Shown here: one piece after another, positions 48,208 to 55,789 of the stretch
Layout: each line of letters opens with the position of its first letter
Numbering within the stretch: position 1 is the stretch's first letter
DNA from: Lysobacterales bacterium
GTDB taxonomy: Bacteria; Pseudomonadota; Gammaproteobacteria; Xanthomonadales; SZUA-5
Assembly: GCA_022844135.1 (NCBI GenBank)
Contig: JALHMG010000014.1
Coordinates: forward strand, 5,555 to 69,554
Length of the DNA: 64,000 nucleotides
Direction of reading: 5' to 3'
The notes under the pieces: model-generated
What the model was told of the DNA's origin: nothing
Seen by the model: the letters and a program-made list of their open reading frames with translations, nothing else
The model's database searches: none
Program-made: the position numbers and the translations under genes

Positions 48208-48523
48208 TGCTTCTGGTTCGCAGCCAATAGCCGCCAAAGAACAGCAGCGACAGCGTTACCTCGATGCTCGCCAGCAGCACATGGTTGCCAGCCATCAGTT
48301 CCATTACGCCGTGGCAAAAGAACCACATCGGCGCGAATCCGGCGTAAACCCAGAAGCCGCGCAAACGAAAGGCCGCCGCGGCGAGCGCGGGAAGCAAAGG
48401 CACCACGATGCCGACAATGCCGAGCGCCAATGCGCCATCGGTCTTGCCATGCAACGCCGACCAGACGAGCTTGAGCGCCACCAGCGCCAGCAGCGCAGCC
48501 GCACAAATGCGGGTTCCAATCAT
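48176..48523 (-). CDS. DUF2069 inner-membrane protein
   Basis: 115 residues with four predicted transmembrane helices (ICAAALLALVALKLVWSAL, LALGIVGIVVPLLPALAAAA, VYAGFAPMWFFCHGVMELM, IEVTLSLLFFGGYWLRTRS). The size and the W-F/Y-x-H-G-V-M-E pattern fit DUF2069, whose function is unknown. In Gammaproteobacteria this gene usually follows wrbA, as here: its ATG overlaps the wrbA stop by four bases, so the two are translationally coupled. Confidence 0.85.
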   Translation of the reverse strand: MIGTRICAAALLALVALKLVWSALHGKTDGALALGIVGIVVPLLPALAAAAFRLRGFWVYAGFAPMWFFCHGVMELMAGNHVLLASIEVTLSLLFFGGYWLRTRSIKQAKTPASG

Positions 48524-49113
48524 CCGAGTTTCTTCGCAATGTCCGCCACGCGCCGACCCAGCGCGCGCGCCAGCGTTTTTTCGTCGTCGCTGAGCGCAGT
48601 GTCGTCTTGCTTGCGCGCAATGTGGCCGGCACCGTAGGGCGCACCGCCTGAGTCAGTTCGAGCCAGCGCCGGCTCGGTGAATGGTATGCCGACGATCAAC
48701 ATGCCGTGGTGCATCAGCGGCGTGATCATGCTGAGCAAAGTGCTCTCGTGACCACCGTGCAAGCTGCTTGTCGAGGTAAACACAGCGCCGGGTTTACCCG
48801 CCAATGCCCCGCTCATCCAGGCGCCGCCGGTGGAGTCCCAGAACGCCTTCATCGGCGCAGCCATGTTGCCAAAGCGCGTCGGGCTGCCGCAAATAAGCCC
48901 GCTGCACGACTTCAGATCGTCGATCGTGGCATACGGCGGGCCCTCGTTCGGTACCGGTTGGCCCGGAGATGCGTCGGCCACGCTGCGCAATGCCGGCACG
49001 GTGCGCAGGCGCGCGCTCATGCCATCGACTTCTTCCACGCCATCGGCAATGCGCCGAGCCAGATTGGCGACGCTGCCGTAACGGCTGTAATACAAGATCA
49101 GGATTTCGCTCAT
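48520..49113 (-). CDS. wrbA: NAD(P)H:quinone oxidoreductase, WrbA-type flavodoxin
   Basis: 197 residues. The flavodoxin-like FMN-binding loop is ILILYYSRYGSVANLARRIA. WrbA features follow: GLICGSPTRFGNMAAPMKAF, WDSTGGAWMSGALAGKPGAV, FTSTSSLHGGHESTLLSMI and GAPYGAGHIA. The enzyme reduces quinones by two electrons with NAD(P)H and protects against redox cycling. It is the first gene of the wrbA-DUF2069 pair. Confidence 0.95.
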   Translation of the reverse strand: MSEILILYYSRYGSVANLARRIADGVEEVDGMSARLRTVPALRSVADASPGQPVPNEGPPYATIDDLKSCSGLICGSPTRFGNMAAPMKAFWDSTGGAWMSGALAGKPGAVFTSTSSLHGGHESTLLSMITPLMHHGMLIVGIPFTEPALARTDSGGAPYGAGHIARKQDDTALSDDEKTLARALGRRVADIAKKLG

Positions 49114-49227
49114 GGGAGACTTTCTACAATGTCTGGGTAAGGCTATCGCAACGAGTGTCGACGTCGAGTCTGGCGATCACACAGTTCAACGGCGGGACCT
49201 GGCAAAGGGCGCAGGTCGAGTGGCAAT

Positions 49228-50760
49228 TCAAGCCCCCGGCAACAAGCGCTTCATCCACGCCAGGAACTTTGGCATATCCAGCGGCTTGGCGAGGAATGCG
49301 TCGGCGCCGGCGGCTTTGGCGGCCTGACGCGTATTGGTGTTGTTTGCGCCGCTGAAAACGATGATCGATCCGGTGTAACCACGGAGACGCAACTCTTGCG
49401 TCACTGCCAGCCCAGAGCGCACACCGAGATCGACATCGATGATGATCAAACCTGGCGGCTGCGCAGCCACACGCGCCAGCAGCACCGACGGATCGTGGAT
49501 CAATTGCGGCATATAGCCGATTTCGTGCAGCGACCACACCAGCATCTCGGCGACATCGGGATCATCGTCGACGATGATCACGCGCTCGCTCTGCACACGC
49601 AGGCTGGGCTCGGCGCGCGCTGCAGCCGGCTCCAATGCTGCGGCACGTTCAGGTAGCACGATCTGGATGCGAGTACCCACGCCCACAGCCGACTGTAATG
49701 CGATCGTGCCGCCCATCTGCTCCACGAGTTGCTTGACGATCGATAAGCCTAGACCCGCGCCTTCGCAGCCCTGCTGGGCTCCGCGGTTGAGCGGCTCGAA
49801 GATAGTGTCCTGATACTCAGATGCGATGCCGATGCCGGTGTCGGTCACGCGCAATGTCAATTGATCGCCGTCGTAGCGCAATTCGACATCGACCTTGCCT
49901 TCGCGCGTATAGCGCACCGCGTTCGACACCAGATTCAGCAGGATCTGCCGCAAGCGCAGATCGTCGAACACGGGCATCTTCTGTACAGTCGATTGCCAAT
50001 CGACGTTGAGCCGAAGGCGCTTGCCATCGGCCATCGGGCGGATGATGGATTCGACATCTTCGGCCAGTTGTTCGAGCGCAAACGGATGGGCCAGCAGCGG
50101 CGCGCTGCCATTGTCGGCCGCAGCCAGATGCAGCAAATTCTCGGCCAGGTTTTTCAGGTAAGTGGCGTTTCGCTGGATGGCAGACAGCGCACGCATCGTG
50201 ACCGGATTTTCGGCCAGATGCGGTTCCAGCAGCGCGGCATAACCGCTGATCGATGTCAGCGGCGTGCGCAGATCGTGCGACAAGGTATCGATCAGGCGCC
50301 GCTGAAATTTGTGGATCTCGTTCAAAGCCGCAGATTTGGCCTGCAACTCGTCGCGGACGGCTTTGAGCTCGCGAATGGTCTTGGACTTCTCGACGTTGGC
50401 GAGCGCCAGTTCGTTCGCAGCCTGCTGCCGTTCGGTGAGCTCTTCGCCGCACATTTCGGCGTCGGTCACGATGATGTGATCGTTGGGTTTATCGGGCACC
50501 CAGAGGATCGAGGTATGGCGACGATTGCCGATGTCGACCAGCGGCCAGACCGTCAGGCGCTCGGCATCGACACCGACCAGCAGATTACGCACCAACTCCA
50601 GCACCGAGCCGAAATCGCCATTGCGAATGCCATACAGCGCTGGATCGCCCTCCACGCTGAGCACCTGACGCTGCCGAAACACCGTCAGGATCAACGGCTT
50701 CGAGCGCTCCATCAGGAATCTCGTCAGCGCGCCCTGGACCACACTGGCCGCCTTGGTCAT
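49228..50760 (-). CDS. Soluble hybrid histidine kinase with C-terminal receiver domain
   Basis: 510 residues from ATG 50760 (MTKAASVVQGALTRFLMERS). A ~130-residue N-terminal PAS/GAF-like domain and a short coiled coil (ELALANVEKSKTIRELKAVR) are followed by HisKA (IDTLSHDLRTPLTSISGY), HATPase_c (N-box NLVSNAVRYTREG, G1 DTGIGIA, G2 GAGLGLSIVKQLVEQMGG) and a REC domain (VIIVDDDPDVAEML, acceptor Asp in LIIIDVDLG, FSGANN, AKPLDM). It has no transmembrane segment, so its input must come from a partner. It is the last gene of a coupled set: its ATG overlaps the GTPase stop by four bases. The sensor may therefore be the upstream OmpA-like protein or the GTPase. Confidence 0.92.
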   Translation of the reverse strand: MTKAASVVQGALTRFLMERSKPLILTVFRQRQVLSVEGDPALYGIRNGDFGSVLELVRNLLVGVDAERLTVWPLVDIGNRRHTSILWVPDKPNDHIIVTDAEMCGEELTERQQAANELALANVEKSKTIRELKAVRDELQAKSAALNEIHKFQRRLIDTLSHDLRTPLTSISGYAALLEPHLAENPVTMRALSAIQRNATYLKNLAENLLHLAAADNGSAPLLAHPFALEQLAEDVESIIRPMADGKRLRLNVDWQSTVQKMPVFDDLRLRQILLNLVSNAVRYTREGKVDVELRYDGDQLTLRVTDTGIGIASEYQDTIFEPLNRGAQQGCEGAGLGLSIVKQLVEQMGGTIALQSAVGVGTRIQIVLPERAAALEPAAARAEPSLRVQSERVIIVDDDPDVAEMLVWSLHEIGYMPQLIHDPSVLLARVAAQPPGLIIIDVDLGVRSGLAVTQELRLRGYTGSIIVFSGANNTNTRQAAKAAGADAFLAKPLDMPKFLAWMKRLLPGA

Positions 50761-51257
50761 GGCCGCTCCGTCACGCGCTGGGCCAAGGTTGTGAAGGCTG
50801 CCTCCACACCTTCGCCACTGAGCGCACTGGTACGAAATGTGGGAACACTTTCGCTCAACCGCGCGATATCGGCGGAGGACACTTCCCAGCGATCGATCAT
50901 ATCGAGCTTGTTGATCATCAACACCACGGGTACCTGGGCGAGTTGCTTTTGCGACTGCATCCACAAATACAAGGCCGCGCGCAGCGACGCCTCGCGCGTG
51001 CCATCGACGACCAGCATCAAGCCATGCGCACCGCGGATGTAGGTTTTGTTGAGGCTGTCGAGCTCGGCCTTGCCCGCCAGATCCCATACCACCAATTTGA
51101 CGGCGCGGTCGGTGAGCCGCACCTCTTTGCTATCGACTTTGACACCGACGGTCGTCAGATATTTGTCAGAAAAGGTATTACGCACGAAGCGCGCGACAAG
51201 ACTGGATTTGCCTACGGCGAAATCGCCCAAGAGACAGATTTTTCGGGCCTCGCTCAC
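50757..51257 (-). CDS. Rab/Ras-like bacterial small GTPase
   Basis: 166 residues consisting only of a small G domain: G1 GDFAVGKSS, G2 Thr in YLTTVGVKV, G3 WDLAGKAEL, G4 NKLD and G5 SALSGEG. The layout is Rab/Arf-like rather than TRAFAC-translation-like. The residue after DxxG, catalytic Gln in Ras/Rab, is Lys here, so intrinsic hydrolysis may be slow or may need a partner. Family members act as membrane-recruited switches, for example MglA in myxobacterial polarity. It overlaps both neighbours by four bases (start with the OmpA-like gene, stop with the kinase), which makes a physical link with both plausible. Confidence 0.92.
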   Translation of the reverse strand: MSEARKICLLGDFAVGKSSLVARFVRNTFSDKYLTTVGVKVDSKEVRLTDRAVKLVVWDLAGKAELDSLNKTYIRGAHGLMLVVDGTREASLRAALYLWMQSQKQLAQVPVVLMINKLDMIDRWEVSSADIARLSESVPTFRTSALSGEGVEAAFTTLAQRVTERP

Positions 51258-52894
51258 CGAATCTCCCAGTGCATGGTGGCTTTTGGCGCCAACGCTTGCG
51301 GATTGTCGACCGCGATAACGATCTGATCCGCGCCCACTCCCGCGGCGCGCAATGAATCATGCAGGATTTGCGCGCGTTCGGCACGCAAAAGGCGATTGCG
51401 GCGTTCGCTTCCGCCTTCGTCGCTGTGGCCGGTCACGGTCGCTGCAATGCGCACATCCAGCGACTGCGCCAGTTCGACCAGACGCCGCACCTCGGCCACC
51501 AGAGCCGACCGCTGGTCCGCATCGACGTCTGCGCTGCCGCGCGGAAACACCAGCGCGCGGCGATTCAGCTCCTCGGCAAGCGCTTGCAATCGCTCGCGCG
51601 CCGTCGGGCCGATTCGCAGCGCGCGGGTGTCGACATCGCGCACTCCCGCAATCGCCGACGCCAGCGGCAGGTAACGCTCGGCCCAGGCAGAATCGACCTC
51701 GCCGGAGAGCGCCAGAACACCGCGCTCGACACGCACCGACGCCGTCGCCGGTATCGCCAACGTGCGTTCGGCGCGACGCGCGATGGGCATATCGTCGAGA
51801 CTCAAGAACGCAATTTCGTCGACCTCCACCGGGCCACCGAATTGCTTTTCCAGGTGTGCAACACTGCGCGCATCCGGGTCGCGCAAGAGCTGGAGTTGCC
51901 ACACACCATTGCGGTCGAGTGCGATCAGCCGCCAACCCGGCTCGGCCGCCACTATCGACTGCAACTGCGCGCGTTCGCGGCCTTGCTCGATGCGCTGCCA
52001 GATCAGCCAGGAAAAGCCGATGGCGAGAAACAGCGCCAAAACGATCCACGGCCACTTCGGCATCGGAGCGCGTTGCTCTTCGCCGCGAACGACGAGCGCA
52101 GCAGTCACGTCGAGCGCTCGCGCTGCCTCGATCGGCCAATCGAAGCCTGGAACGCCCGCGGCGCCTCGATGCAGGTCTTCCAGCTTCTGGCTCAAACGCT
52201 CATGCAGCGCGGCCGGCGGAACGCCGCGGACAAAGGCGGCAAGCGTTGCCTGCGGGCCTTCGCGCACCAGCAGCAAATGCTCGCCGACTGTCGCCGACGC
52301 CAGCGACCCGCCGCCCGGCGCCTGCACCGAATCGCGCACGAAATCGCCGATTGCGGTGAGCATGCCGGCGATCGCGTCCGCATCGAGATCGGGCAACTCG
52401 GGCGCCGAATAGCGATACAGCAAAATGCCCGCTTCGCGTTCGATGAGAAACAAATGATCGATGCGATAGCTCAATGTGTGTTTGAGCACGACCTGGGCAA
52501 ACGGCACGCCGCTGCGCCAGGATTCCAGCCGCCAGCGCAGGCCGCGCGGCGTGAAGCTCATTTCCATGGCCCGATTAATGTCGAGCACAAAACCGCGCAG
52601 CGCCTCGGCAATCGCTTTCCGGATGGCCGGTCCGATGATTGGAAACAGCGCATCGACGATGCGCTGCGGCGCGCGCCGCACGCTGTCATCGAGCGCTGCC
52701 GCAACGACAGGACTCAAGGCCTGATGCAAAGCTGGCTTTGCGGGCCCCTGCTCGGCCGCCTCAATCAATGCCGGCAGTTGTTGCGCCAGATCGGCATGCG
52801 CATCGCTCAGTGCGTCGATCTGCGCCTGCTGGCGCTGCAGTGCTCGCCGCTCATCGCCCAGCAGCAGCTCGCGCAGTTGCTGGTATTTCGTCAT
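51254..52894 (-). CDS. OmpA-family inner-membrane protein with a large cytoplasmic N-terminal domain
   Basis: 546 residues. The cytoplasmic N-terminal ~275 residues contain LRELLLGDERRALQRQQAQI and SVRRAPQRIVDALFPIIGPA followed by IRKAIAEALRGF, a domain I recall in uncharacterised OmpA-like proteins of Proteobacteria and Cyanobacteria. One transmembrane helix follows near 278-298 (WPWIVLALFLAIGFSWLIW). Then come a BON-like segment (VRVERGVLALSGEVDSAWAE) and a C-terminal OmpA/MotB peptidoglycan-binding domain (RRALVFPRGSADVDADQ, TVTGHSDEGG, RAERAQILHDSLRAAGV). The protein should link the cell wall to the cytoplasm. It lies between the coiled-coil gene (3-bp gap) and the GTPase gene (4-bp overlap). 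Confidence 0.85.
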   Translation of the reverse strand: MTKYQQLRELLLGDERRALQRQQAQIDALSDAHADLAQQLPALIEAAEQGPAKPALHQALSPVVAAALDDSVRRAPQRIVDALFPIIGPAIRKAIAEALRGFVLDINRAMEMSFTPRGLRWRLESWRSGVPFAQVVLKHTLSYRIDHLFLIEREAGILLYRYSAPELPDLDADAIAGMLTAIGDFVRDSVQAPGGGSLASATVGEHLLLVREGPQATLAAFVRGVPPAALHERLSQKLEDLHRGAAGVPGFDWPIEAARALDVTAALVVRGEEQRAPMPKWPWIVLALFLAIGFSWLIWQRIEQGRERAQLQSIVAAEPGWRLIALDRNGVWQLQLLRDPDARSVAHLEKQFGGPVEVDEIAFLSLDDMPIARRAERTLAIPATASVRVERGVLALSGEVDSAWAERYLPLASAIAGVRDVDTRALRIGPTARERLQALAEELNRRALVFPRGSADVDADQRSALVAEVRRLVELAQSLDVRIAATVTGHSDEGGSERRNRLLRAERAQILHDSLRAAGVGADQIVIAVDNPQALAPKATMHWEIR

Positions 52895-52897
52895 GCG

Positions 52898-53563
52898 CTA
52901 CTTGCGCGCCAACGGCAGTTCGAACTCGCCTTTCAAGCGCAGCGCGACTTCCGTCAGCAACGCGGCCAGATCGCTGCGCCCAACTTTGTCGGCACGCAGA
53001 TCCTGGTCCGATCTGCCGAGCGCGGCACGGAGTTCGCTGGCGCGATCGAGCAATTGTTGCTGTAGTTCGCCAAGCTCCTCGCGCAATCGCGCTTCGCGCG
53101 TACCGAGATCGTTCTCCAAGGATTTCACCGCACCCTGCAATTCCGCGCGCATCGTGCGCTGCGCTTGCAAGGTACGCGACTCCAGATCGTCGACACCCTG
53201 GGTTCGATCGGCGGTCTCTTGCTTGAGCGCCTTGCCGAGCTTGTCGAACTCAGCATCGAGTCGCTTGTCGAGCATTCCCAAGCGCTTTTCCATCTCTTGC
53301 CGCAAACGCGAGTTCTCATCATCGACCCGCTGGGTGAGTTCAACGAAGCGCCGCTCGTAGTCGCGCATCTGGCCGCCGAATAAAATGTCGCGGATTTGAT
53401 CGACGTTGCGGTCCTGTGGGTTTTCGTTCATCGGTGCACTCCGAAGGGGCATCACGGGCTGTGTGCCCGGTTTTGGTTCAGCAGTAGTCTTCGTCGCACG
53501 CGCGGGCTTGGTTGCCGGCGCACGTTTGCGCGCTGGCTTGACAGATTTCCTGGTGATGGCCAT
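52898..53563 (-). CDS. Coiled-coil cytoplasmic protein, partner of the OmpA-like/GTPase set
   Basis: 221 residues. A Lys/Ala/Pro-rich N-terminus (RKSVKPARKRAPATKPARAT) is followed by IRDILFGGQMRDYERRFVEL, which echoes the LRELLLGDERRALQRQQAQI start of the OmpA-like protein. A long coiled coil (about residues 75-190) rich in Glu, Arg and Leu follows. No membrane segment or signal peptide is present. The shared I/LR-x-I/L-L-x-G motif suggests that both proteins bind the same target or each other; this is inference. It is first in the coupled set and lies 71 bp after the anti-sigma-like gene. Confidence 0.75.
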   Translation of the reverse strand: MAITRKSVKPARKRAPATKPARATKTTAEPKPGTQPVMPLRSAPMNENPQDRNVDQIRDILFGGQMRDYERRFVELTQRVDDENSRLRQEMEKRLGMLDKRLDAEFDKLGKALKQETADRTQGVDDLESRTLQAQRTMRAELQGAVKSLENDLGTREARLREELGELQQQLLDRASELRAALGRSDQDLRADKVGRSDLAALLTEVALRLKGEFELPLARK

Positions 53564-53634
53564 CGCGATTCCCGGCTACGCGGATGAAGCAAACATTACA
53601 TTTTTGCAGCCCGGTCTGCGAGAGCCACGCGCGG

Positions 53635-54633
53635 CTATCGCGGCCAATGCCGTTCGGCCAGATCGCTCGGCCACTGCTCGCGAGGGACCTCACGCTTGAG
53701 TGCGTCCAACAACGCTTTGACGCGCTCGGCATCGCCCGTCGCCAACGCCGTGCGCAATTGCGCAAAGCGCGGATCGAACTGTGCGTCCATCGTGCGCGCT
53801 TCATCGCGAGGCTGTTCGTGAACCGGCTCAGGCGGCGCCGGCGCGGACAAAGGCGCTGGCGATAGCTCAGCCGGCGCAGACTTTGTGGAAGGAGGCGCAG
53901 CAGGAGCCGGCGGCGCTGCTGGCTTGGCCACTGGCAACGACAGTGCTGGATCGGGAACGAAGGGCTCCTGCGGAGCGTCGGCGACGACTGGTGCAGGGCC
54001 TGGCAATGACTCTTGCGCGGCCGTCGCGAGCGTTTCGTCATCCAGAGCCGCGCCAGGGCCCTCAGGCCGGGCAACGCCCAGCTTGTCGCTCGGTTGCTCC
54101 ACCCTTTTCGCCACCGCTGCATCAGCACGTTGCAGATCAGATTCGAGCGATTCCGGCGAAACCGAAACTGGCGATTGCACGCGAGATGTCGCCGAAGCCG
54201 GATTATCGGCCAAACTGGAATCGGCTGGCGTCGTGGCCGGCGTCCCAAACGTGATTGCCTCACCCGGCTCCTCCTCTCCGGTTTTTTGAGGGACGCGGGC
54301 GCGTTCCATCTGCGCAGGCAAAACCTCGGACGACAACGCTTCGGGAGCCACCGCCGGGGCGCTTGGCGGCGCTGTGGACAACGGGCTCGCTGGCGGTGGC
54401 ATCGTGGCCATCGGCGCCATCGCATCGGGCACGCGCTCGGCAACGCGCAGCCAGGACGCGGCGCCGACCACCAACACCAGCGCTGCCGCCACGTTGATCC
54501 AGGTCGGCAGGCCGCGCCTTCGCAGCGCAGCCACGGCCCTGGCGCGGACCGCAGCCGTCAGCTCGGCGCTCGGAACCGGCCCTGGCGCACGACGAAGCGC
54601 ATCGATCACAAGCTCGTCTGGCTCGCGCTTCAT
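53635..54633 (-). CDS. Membrane protein with anti-sigma-factor layout
   Basis: 332 residues. A short cytoplasmic N-terminus (MKREPDELVIDALRRAPGPV ... AELTAAVRARAVAALRRRG) is followed by one transmembrane helix (WINVAAALVLVVGAASWL), a ~200-residue Pro/Ala-rich linker and a conserved-looking C-terminal helical segment (FDPRFAQLRTALATGDAERV). Its ATG overlaps the stop of the ECF sigma gene (ATGA), the classical position of a cognate anti-sigma factor. There is no HxxxCxxC zinc motif. The anti-sigma role is inferred from position and topology. Confidence 0.65.
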   Translation of the reverse strand: MKREPDELVIDALRRAPGPVPSAELTAAVRARAVAALRRRGLPTWINVAAALVLVVGAASWLRVAERVPDAMAPMATMPPPASPLSTAPPSAPAVAPEALSSEVLPAQMERARVPQKTGEEEPGEAITFGTPATTPADSSLADNPASATSRVQSPVSVSPESLESDLQRADAAVAKRVEQPSDKLGVARPEGPGAALDDETLATAAQESLPGPAPVVADAPQEPFVPDPALSLPVAKPAAPPAPAAPPSTKSAPAELSPAPLSAPAPPEPVHEQPRDEARTMDAQFDPRFAQLRTALATGDAERVKALLDALKREVPREQWPSDLAERHWPR

Positions 54634-55172
54634 CGCAACGCCTCCTTGAGCTTGGCCAGCGCATAGCGCAGCCGCGACTTGATGGTTTCCCGCCCGGTGT
54701 TCATGGTTGCGGCGATTTCCTCCAAGGTCAGATCGCCCTCGGCGCGCAACAACACTACGGCGCGTTGCTCGGCAGGCAGCGTATCCAGGGCATCGACCAG
54801 ACGCTGCAGCTGGGCTTCGTCTTCGATGGCCTGCAAAGGCGCGGCGCTGGTATCGGGGAAATGCGCCAGCACGCTGACGTCGACTTGCGGCTGCTCGCGC
54901 CGAATGTGATCGATGGCCAGATGGTGCGCAATGCGAAACAGCCAGGCTGCGAACCGTGCCGTGGGCTGGTAACGTTGGCGCGCGTCGATCGCGCGTTGCC
55001 AGGTGTCCTGGAACAACTCCTCCGCCACCGATGGCCGCTGGACCAGCCGCGTCAGATAGCGCAACAAGCGCGTTGCGAAACGCGCGTACAGCGCATCGAA
55101 CGCGCGCGCGTCGCCGGCGGCATACGCCAGCATGAGCTGCTCATCGCTTCGGTCCTGTCCAACGGGTTCCAT
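54630..55172 (-). CDS. ECF-type RNA polymerase sigma factor
   Basis: About 180 residues from ATG 55172; a longer in-frame start at 55238 is unlikely. Region 2 is SDEQLMLAYAAGDARAFDAL, LTRLVQRPSVAEELFQDTWQ and FAAWLFRIAHHLAIDHIRR. Region 4 is LDTLPAEQRAVVLLRAEGDL, TLEEIAATMNTGRETIKSRL and RYALAKLKEAL. It is a sigma-70 family ECF factor that would direct RNA polymerase to a small regulon, probably held by the coupled membrane protein downstream. The divergent FHA gene starts 103 bp away. Confidence 0.93.
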   Translation of the reverse strand: MEPVGQDRSDEQLMLAYAAGDARAFDALYARFATRLLRYLTRLVQRPSVAEELFQDTWQRAIDARQRYQPTARFAAWLFRIAHHLAIDHIRREQPQVDVSVLAHFPDTSAAPLQAIEDEAQLQRLVDALDTLPAEQRAVVLLRAEGDLTLEEIAATMNTGRETIKSRLRYALAKLKEALR

Positions 55173-55275
55173 CCGCGCACGATAGCGCGTCGCGTGGGGC
55201 GGCCAAAAGCATGGCTGGAGGGTGGTCGCGTAGGTCATACTTCACCCAACGCATCGGGGCGACCGTTGGGGTTTT

Positions 55276-55665
55276 GTGGATCGCATCATCATCGAGTTCT
55301 TGAATGGAACACGCGTGGGGCTGGTCGAGGTCTACCCAGCCGCGCGCTTCGCCAGCCTTTATCTTGGCCGCGACGCCAAGTGCGATGTGCGCCTGGATTC
55401 AGACAGCGACACGATGGTCTCGCGCAATCATGCTGTCATCGAATGGGTCGACGAAGACAAGCTCCGGCGTTACACGCTGTCTGACTTATTGAGCAGCAAT
55501 GGCACGTACTTGAACGGCGAACGCGTGCTCGGCACCGTGGCGCTGCGCGATGGCGACATCGTCCGTCTGGGCGCTCAGGGCGTCGAATTCCGCGTGCGTA
55601 TCGAAAAGGCCATTCGCAGCGGCGACAACGAAGTCACCCAGTCGATACGCGGAGTCCGGTCGTAG
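55276..55665 (+). CDS. FHA-domain protein
   Basis: 129 residues from a GTG at 55276. Nearly all of it is one forkhead-associated domain: LYLGRDAKCDVRLDSDSD, MVSRNHAVIEW, then SDLLSSNGTYLNGERV and DGDIVRLGAQGVEFRV. The Arg of LGR, the Ser of SRNH and the Asn of SNGTYLNG are the usual phosphothreonine-binding residues. FHA domains read out Ser/Thr kinase activity, and a Hanks-type kinase gene lies at the right end of the window. The gene diverges from the ECF sigma gene, so the two may be co-regulated. Confidence 0.92.
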   Translation: MDRIIIEFLNGTRVGLVEVYPAARFASLYLGRDAKCDVRLDSDSDTMVSRNHAVIEWVDEDKLRRYTLSDLLSSNGTYLNGERVLGTVALRDGDIVRLGAQGVEFRVRIEKAIRSGDNEVTQSIRGVRS

Positions 55666-55789
55666 GGCGCAACTGGCAGCAGCTGTTTCACGCGAGGCCA
55701 TCAAGAAAACGGTCCGCTTTTGACAGTGAACTATCTGTTACAACGTGTTCAGCGCCCGAATTGGCCCATTGCTAGACGGAACTGACTGC

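Noticed and set aside
49228-50760. Hybrid kinase as a transmembrane sensor
   Set aside because: No hydrophobic segment long enough for a membrane helix is present from the chosen start; the longer upstream frame is the shadow of the GTPase gene.
55720-55748. A perfect TTGACA that could be a -35 box
   Set aside because: No acceptable -10 hexamer lies 16-18 bp downstream, and it would drive transcription into the end of the convergent guaA gene.
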